Origin: Pseudomonas persica
GTDB taxonomy: Bacteria > Pseudomonadota > Gammaproteobacteria > Pseudomonadales > Pseudomonadaceae
Reading direction: 5' to 3'
DNA: 64,000 nt
NCBI RefSeq assembly: GCF_900291015.1
Contig: NZ_OLKL01000045.1
Coordinates: 186,187 to 250,186, forward strand
This document shows, piece by piece, positions 58,585 to 64,000 of this stretch. The notes below the pieces were generated by a model. That model was given only the letters and a program-made list of their open reading frames with translations, searched no databases and was not told where the DNA came from. The position numbers and the translations under genes were made by a program. The number at the start of each line of letters is the position of its first letter. The first letter of the stretch is position 1.

Positions 58585-59005
58585 GTCCGGCCTCCTGGTA
58601 GCCGGCGAGCTGCAGCCCGCGCAGGCGCTGGCGAATGGCTTGCACCTGCTGGTCGGTGTAGGCCGCTGCCGGGCACTTGCCCCACACCGGTGCCGGCCAG
58701 GCGGCATCGTCGCGCTGACGCACGATCACGTGCATATGCAGCTGGCTGACCACATTGCCCAGGGTGGCCACGTTCATCTTGTCGGCGTTGTAGCTGGCCT
58801 TCAGTGCTTCGGCCAGGCCGGTGGTTTCCTGCCACAACTGCTGTTGCTGCGCAGCATCGAGCTCGAACAGTTCACTGATGCCGGCGCGCTTGGGCACCAG
58901 GATGAACCACGGATAGTTGGCATCCTTGCTCAGCAGCAACTGGCACAGCGCAAACTCCCCCAGCACCAGGGAATCCTGCTGCAAACGTGAATCGAGGACG
59001 AACAC
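58574..59005 (-). CDS. HIT family hydrolase
   Basis: A 143-residue histidine-triad protein. The core is NVATLGNVVSQLHMHVIVRQRDDAAWPAPVWG; the triad appears as LHMHVI, with the third His replaced by Arg (HMHVIVR), a pattern of one HIT subgroup. These proteins hydrolyse nucleotide phosphoramidates or dinucleoside polyphosphates. It is in an operon with slyX. Confidence 0.87.
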   Translation of the reverse strand: MFVLDSRLQQDSLVLGEFALCQLLLSKDANYPWFILVPKRAGISELFELDAAQQQQLWQETTGLAEALKASYNADKMNVATLGNVVSQLHMHVIVRQRDDAAWPAPVWGKCPAAAYTDQQVQAIRQRLRGLQLAGYQEAGHVA

Positions 59006-59698
59006 GGCAAATCTCCTTCAGGCAGAACCAACCCGCGTCACGCGGAAAACAGGCCTGCAAGGATACCTTGCACGTTCCCGGTAACACAGCGCTACTTTTC
59101 GCACCAAAATGAGGCCGCCCGCACACTTTGCACCACACTTGCTACCCCACAGGTGACGCCGCATGAACAAGCTGCGGTAACACATTGACTTTCATGACAG
59201 CTTTTCAAATTTCAATGATTCTCGACTGTGGCACACCATCGGACAGCTCCCGCCCCGTATTTACGGCACTTTCCGACCTTCGGTAGCGCTGTTTGTGAAA
59301 ATTTCATGAAGCGTAGCGAATTTTGAGCACGCTTGTTGCATTCCTTTCACGCCAAGTCGGCACGACATCTGCAATGGCAGGTGTACGCGACAAATAACAA
59401 CAGCGGCATTGGTTACCAGGGAGTTTCCCCAACCGGAATCGGTAGTTACCGGTTCGTTACGGTGACAGGAACAGCGCTGGGGTTGTACGGCCCTTAAACC
59501 GGGGGCGTGATTTGCGACATGGAAATACCTAGAAGCGACATGGTGAAAAAGTTCCGAAAAGGATGTTTATACCCATATCGCCAACAACAGTCAGCGTGCT
59601 ATACATTTTCGCCGACATAACAAGAAAGAGCTGCACCATATAACTAAAAGACTTGGACGCAGCGGTACTCTTCCTAAAAACCAAAGGAGCAAATCACG
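59006..59698. other. Long intergenic region upstream of the OprD-type porin gene
   Basis: About 690 bases with no convincing open frame on either strand. The 59170-59220 and 59500-59690 parts are AT-rich and likely carry promoters for the HIT gene (minus) and the porin gene (plus). An AAAGGAG ribosome site directly precedes the porin ATG. No clear operator or RNA structure was picked out by eye. Confidence 0.4.
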
Positions 59699-60964
59699 AT
59701 GCGCGTGATGAAGTGGAGCATGATCGCCCTGGCCGTTGCGGCAGGGACCTCGCAGTTGGCAATGGCCTCTTCCCAGGACGAGTCCAAAGGTTTCATCGAA
59801 GACAGCAAGCTGAACGTCAAGACCCGCATGCTGTACTTCAGCCGTGACTTCCGTAACAACGAAGGCGGCCAGAGCCGTCGCGAAGAAACCGGCCTGGGCT
59901 TCCTCGGTACCTTCGAGTCCGGCTTCACCCAAGGCACCGTGGGTGTGGGTGTCGACGCCATCGGCATGCTCGGCCTGAAACTGGACAGCGGCAAGGGCCG
60001 CGCCGGTACCGGCCTGTTCCCGACCGGCTCCGACGGCCGTTCGCAGGATGACTACTCCAAGGGCGGCGGCGCGGTCAAGTTCCGCATCTCCGACACCGTG
60101 CTGAAAGTGGGTGACCAGTTCACCGCGCTGCCGGTCTTCGCCACCGACGACAGCCGCCTGCTGCCGGAAATCGCCCAGGGCACCCTGATCACCAGCAACG
60201 AGATCGAGGGCCTGACCCTGCACGCTGGTCACTTCACCAGCCTGACTGCTCAGGAGCAGACCAACCGCGACAGCTTCGGCCTGAAGGAAGCCAACGTGGT
60301 CGGTGGCACCTACGCCTTCACCGACAACCTCAGCACCAGCCTGTACTACTCGAAGGTTGAAGACTACTGGCGCAAGTACTACGCCAACGTCAACTGGGCG
60401 CTGCCGATCTCGGACAAACAGGGCCTGGTGTTCGACTTCAACATTTATGACACCAAGAGCGAAGGCTCGGCCGAGTACCGCGCGTTCGATGGCGACAAGC
60501 TGGACAACCGCGCATTCAGCCTGTCGGGCGCTTACAACATCGGCGCTCACACCTTCACCCTGGCCTACCAGAAAGTCACCGGCGACGGCGACTATGGCTA
60601 TGGTATCGACGGTGGCGGCACCATCTTCCTGGCCAACTCCGTGGCCCGCTCCGACTTCAACGCCGAAGACGAGAAATCCTGGCAGGCTCGTTACGACCTG
60701 AACTTTGCCGAATACGGCATCCCAGGCCTGACCTTCATGACCCGTTATGTACGCGGTACCGACGCCAACGTCGCCAGCACCAGCAACGGCAAGGAATGGG
60801 AACGCGACGTCGACATCAAGTACGTACTGCAGGAAGGCCCGGCGAAAGACCTGAGCTTCCGCCTCCGTCAGGCTACCTACCGCTCTTCCGATGGCACCTA
60901 CTACGATTCCCCATCGATCGACGAACTGCGTCTGATCGTGGAGTACCCGCTGAGCATCCTGTAA
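59699..60964 (+). CDS. OprD family outer-membrane porin
   Basis: A 421-residue porin: signal peptide MRVMKWSMIALAVAAGTSQLAMA, then SSQDESKGFIEDSKLNVKTRMLYFSRDFRNN, typical of OprD proteins. An 18-strand barrel with loops is expected. The C-terminus ends in VEYPLSIL, a short aromatic/hydrophobic terminal strand. The OprD family takes up amino acids, aromatic acids or other small carboxylates; the substrate is not evident. It is monocistronic with a strong terminator. Confidence 0.92.
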   Translation: MRVMKWSMIALAVAAGTSQLAMASSQDESKGFIEDSKLNVKTRMLYFSRDFRNNEGGQSRREETGLGFLGTFESGFTQGTVGVGVDAIGMLGLKLDSGKGRAGTGLFPTGSDGRSQDDYSKGGGAVKFRISDTVLKVGDQFTALPVFATDDSRLLPEIAQGTLITSNEIEGLTLHAGHFTSLTAQEQTNRDSFGLKEANVVGGTYAFTDNLSTSLYYSKVEDYWRKYYANVNWALPISDKQGLVFDFNIYDTKSEGSAEYRAFDGDKLDNRAFSLSGAYNIGAHTFTLAYQKVTGDGDYGYGIDGGGTIFLANSVARSDFNAEDEKSWQARYDLNFAEYGIPGLTFMTRYVRGTDANVASTSNGKEWERDVDIKYVLQEGPAKDLSFRLRQATYRSSDGTYYDSPSIDELRLIVEYPLSIL

Positions 60965-60990
60965 GCCTGGCTTGCAGTGCCCCGCACCTG

Positions 60991-61022
60991 AAAAAGCCCG
61001 GCGATCACGCCGGGCTTTTTCT
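60991..61022 (+). terminator. Rho-independent terminator of the porin gene
   Basis: AAAAAGCCCGGCG and CGCCGGGCTTTTT make a symmetric hairpin with loop ATCA, with a T run on both strands. It lies about 25 bases after the porin stop. Confidence 0.92.
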
Positions 61023-61124
61023 TGGCTGACAAGTGTCACGCCCTGGGGCATCCTGTACGCCTTCGTTTCGCCCCCGTACAATGCGGGGTCATTTCAATGT
61101 CTTAGGCAATCGACACGGCTCACC

Positions 61125-62840
<1,716 letters not shown>

Positions 62841-62860
62841 TAACCAATGCACGAGTGATC

Positions 62861-63814
62861 ATGTTCAAGCGAAGTACCTTTCCCCTGGGGGGCGCCGCAC
62901 TGTGCGGCGCCCTGCTCGTCAGCGGCTGCGCCAACCAGATGTCCCAGCGCAGCGACCATGAGGAGCGCGTCGAGCGCAAACTGCTCGAGCACACCCTGCA
63001 GATCGATGTCGGTGAGCCGAAGGTAATGGAGCTTCCGCAACGACGTGTGCGCGTGCATGAGCAGAAGCGCTTCGAAGTCACCGAATTCGAAGTCACCCGC
63101 AGCTATGACCGCTACACGCCTTACCAGCCCTGGCGGGAGGTCTACGAGATCCCGCTGGGTGCGGTGGCCGTGGTGGCGGGCGTCGGCGCCAATGTGGTCA
63201 ACGTCTTCGCCTTGGGCAACCTGCCGGAAAGCATCACCCACGACTGGCTCAGCTACGGCGTGGACGGGCTCAACCCGTTCATGAACGTGCCGTCCAACGG
63301 CCGTGCCCAGCAGAACCTGGCCGGGATCAGCGAAGTGCAGAAAGGCAAGCGGGAGGAATCCACCAGCGTGCCCTGGAGCGAGCGCCTGGTCGAGGTCAAG
63401 GCCGGCAAGATGACCCATGAGCTGACCACCGACAGAAATGGCGTGCTGCGCCTGAACCTGCTCGACAGCCCGTTTTCCGAGCAGAACCTCAACCACATCG
63501 GCACCCTGCACCTGCAGGTGCTCGACGAGGACAACGCGGTACGTGGCGATGCCAGCCTGCTGGTCAGCGCCACCCTGCGCAGCAAGCTGCTCGAAGCCCA
63601 TGAGCTGATCTTCGATGACCTTGAAGATGACGATGTCGGCCAGTGGGTACACCGGGTCAAGCGCCTGTCCGAGCTGGGCCTGGAAGAGGAAGCCAGTGAA
63701 ATGGAACAGAGCCTGATCGAGCTGACCCGCAACGATCCGGAGCTGCAGCAGGAGTTTCTGCAGTCGCTGACCAAGGCCACTGGCCGGCTGGTGGCTGATC
63801 CGGGCGTGCAATAA
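62861..63814 (+). CDS. Lipoprotein of unknown function
   Basis: A 317-residue lipoprotein. The signal peptide MFKRSTFPLGGAALCGALLVSGC has the lipobox VSGC. The mature part starts ANQMSQRSDHEERVERKLLEHTLQI. A short hydrophobic stretch (IPLGAVAVVAGVGANVVNVFALG) follows at about residues 95-120, and the C-terminus is acidic and helical (DDLEDDDVGQWVHRVKRLSELGLEEEASEMEQSLIELTRND). No family is recognised. It lies 20 bases after proS and may share its transcript. ATG at 62861 is preferred to a GTG two codons earlier. Confidence 0.8.
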   Translation: MFKRSTFPLGGAALCGALLVSGCANQMSQRSDHEERVERKLLEHTLQIDVGEPKVMELPQRRVRVHEQKRFEVTEFEVTRSYDRYTPYQPWREVYEIPLGAVAVVAGVGANVVNVFALGNLPESITHDWLSYGVDGLNPFMNVPSNGRAQQNLAGISEVQKGKREESTSVPWSERLVEVKAGKMTHELTTDRNGVLRLNLLDSPFSEQNLNHIGTLHLQVLDEDNAVRGDASLLVSATLRSKLLEAHELIFDDLEDDDVGQWVHRVKRLSELGLEEEASEMEQSLIELTRNDPELQQEFLQSLTKATGRLVADPGVQ

Positions 63815-63821
63815 CACGTTG

Positions 63822-64000
63822 GGGCTGCTTTGCAGCCCAATCGCCGGCAAGCCAGCTCCCACAGGGATTGCACAGCCCTCGAGCCTGATGCAGAACTTGT
63901 GGGAGCTGGCCCAGCCCTTTGGGCTGCGCTGTCGCATAGAGAACTGAATTCGCAAGCGGTCCGTGCATCCTGTGGGAGCGGCTTTAGCCGCGAAGAATCC
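63822..64000. repeat. Cluster of mixed intergenic repeats
   Basis: Several repeat types are packed together: a GGGGCTGC-TTT-GCAGCCC hairpin (about 63822-63840), CGCCGGCAAGCCAGCTCCCACAGG with its inverse TTGTGGGAGCTGGC (about 63842-63912), and a CTGTGGGAGCGGCTTTAGCCGCGAA unit at the end (63970-63995). These differ from the GGGTAAACCC REP used elsewhere in the window. No gene is seen here. Confidence 0.75.

Noticed and set aside
58574..58707. Extended slyX start overlapping the HIT gene
   Set aside because: The extra residues are Pro/Arg/Ser-rich and only the MSLELRVVELE start matches SlyX.

Overview
This is a chromosomal stretch of a fluorescent pseudomonad of the Pseudomonas putida group. 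The evidence is GC-rich coding sequence, strong similarity by eye to P. putida proteins (XenA, 4-hydroxyproline epimerase, the tol-pal and ruv operons, Mqo), gene order like that of P. putida KT2440, and many copies of the P. putida-type REP repeat (core CGGGTAAACCCG flanked by CTTCG and CTCCCACAGG), mostly as inverted pairs between genes. No phage, insertion sequence, CRISPR array or rRNA operon was seen.

Layout. 1-3029 (minus): an overlapping operon of a ThiF/E1-like adenylating enzyme, a tyrosine phenol-lyase/tryptophanase-like PLP enzyme, a LolA-like periplasmic protein and the start of an exported protein, preceded by about 800 AT-rich bases. This is the least explained gene set. 3823-5558: a trans-sulfuration PLP enzyme and a divergent Lrp/AsnC regulator. 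5675-11953: a molybdenum block (YdeP/FdhF-like oxidoreductase, moaA, a bestrophin-like protein, moaB, a LysR regulator). 11941-19647: a complete trans-4-hydroxy-L-proline catabolic cluster (PAS-AraC regulator, permease, epimerase, deaminase, semialdehyde dehydrogenase, D-hydroxyproline dehydrogenase) converting hydroxyproline to 2-oxoglutarate. 19771-24527: xenA with a divergent ArsR regulator over a perfect operator palindrome, a SufR-like regulator paired with an exported helical protein, and mqo.

24855-26185 is a small islet of a YhfL-like lipoprotein and DUF6124/DUF3077 proteins. The DUF6124 leader (25318-25506) can fold into an elaborate RNA: two hairpins with the same eight-base loop, a branched rod carrying a single strand complementary to both loops, and a terminal hairpin covering the ribosome-binding site. 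This is the strongest candidate here for an undescribed regulatory element. 26239-35417 is core genome: tRNA-Ser, purC, a metallo-hydrolase, bamC, dapA, gcvR, bcp, a PerM-like permease, a TusA-like protein, a BepA-like protease and nadA. 35695-44305 holds a DUF945 protein, an amine/amino-acid permease with an overlapping 30-codon leader ORF, a McpU-like chemoreceptor, a cation efflux protein, and a DMT exporter/AraC pair around a crotonase gene relic next to tRNA-Lys.

44546-57000 is the queC-queE-cpoB-pal-tolBARQ-ybgC, ruvBAC, yebC, aspS, fmdB block, all on the minus strand. 57087-63814 carries a ribbon-helix-helix protein, a membrane-anchored cold-shock-domain protein, slyX/HIT, an OprD-type porin, proS and a lipoprotein. 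The window ends in mixed intergenic repeats.

All calls come from reading the sequence and recalled family knowledge; no database search or folding program was run. Starts were moved from the longest open frame where a ribosome-binding site, family length or overlap argued for it.
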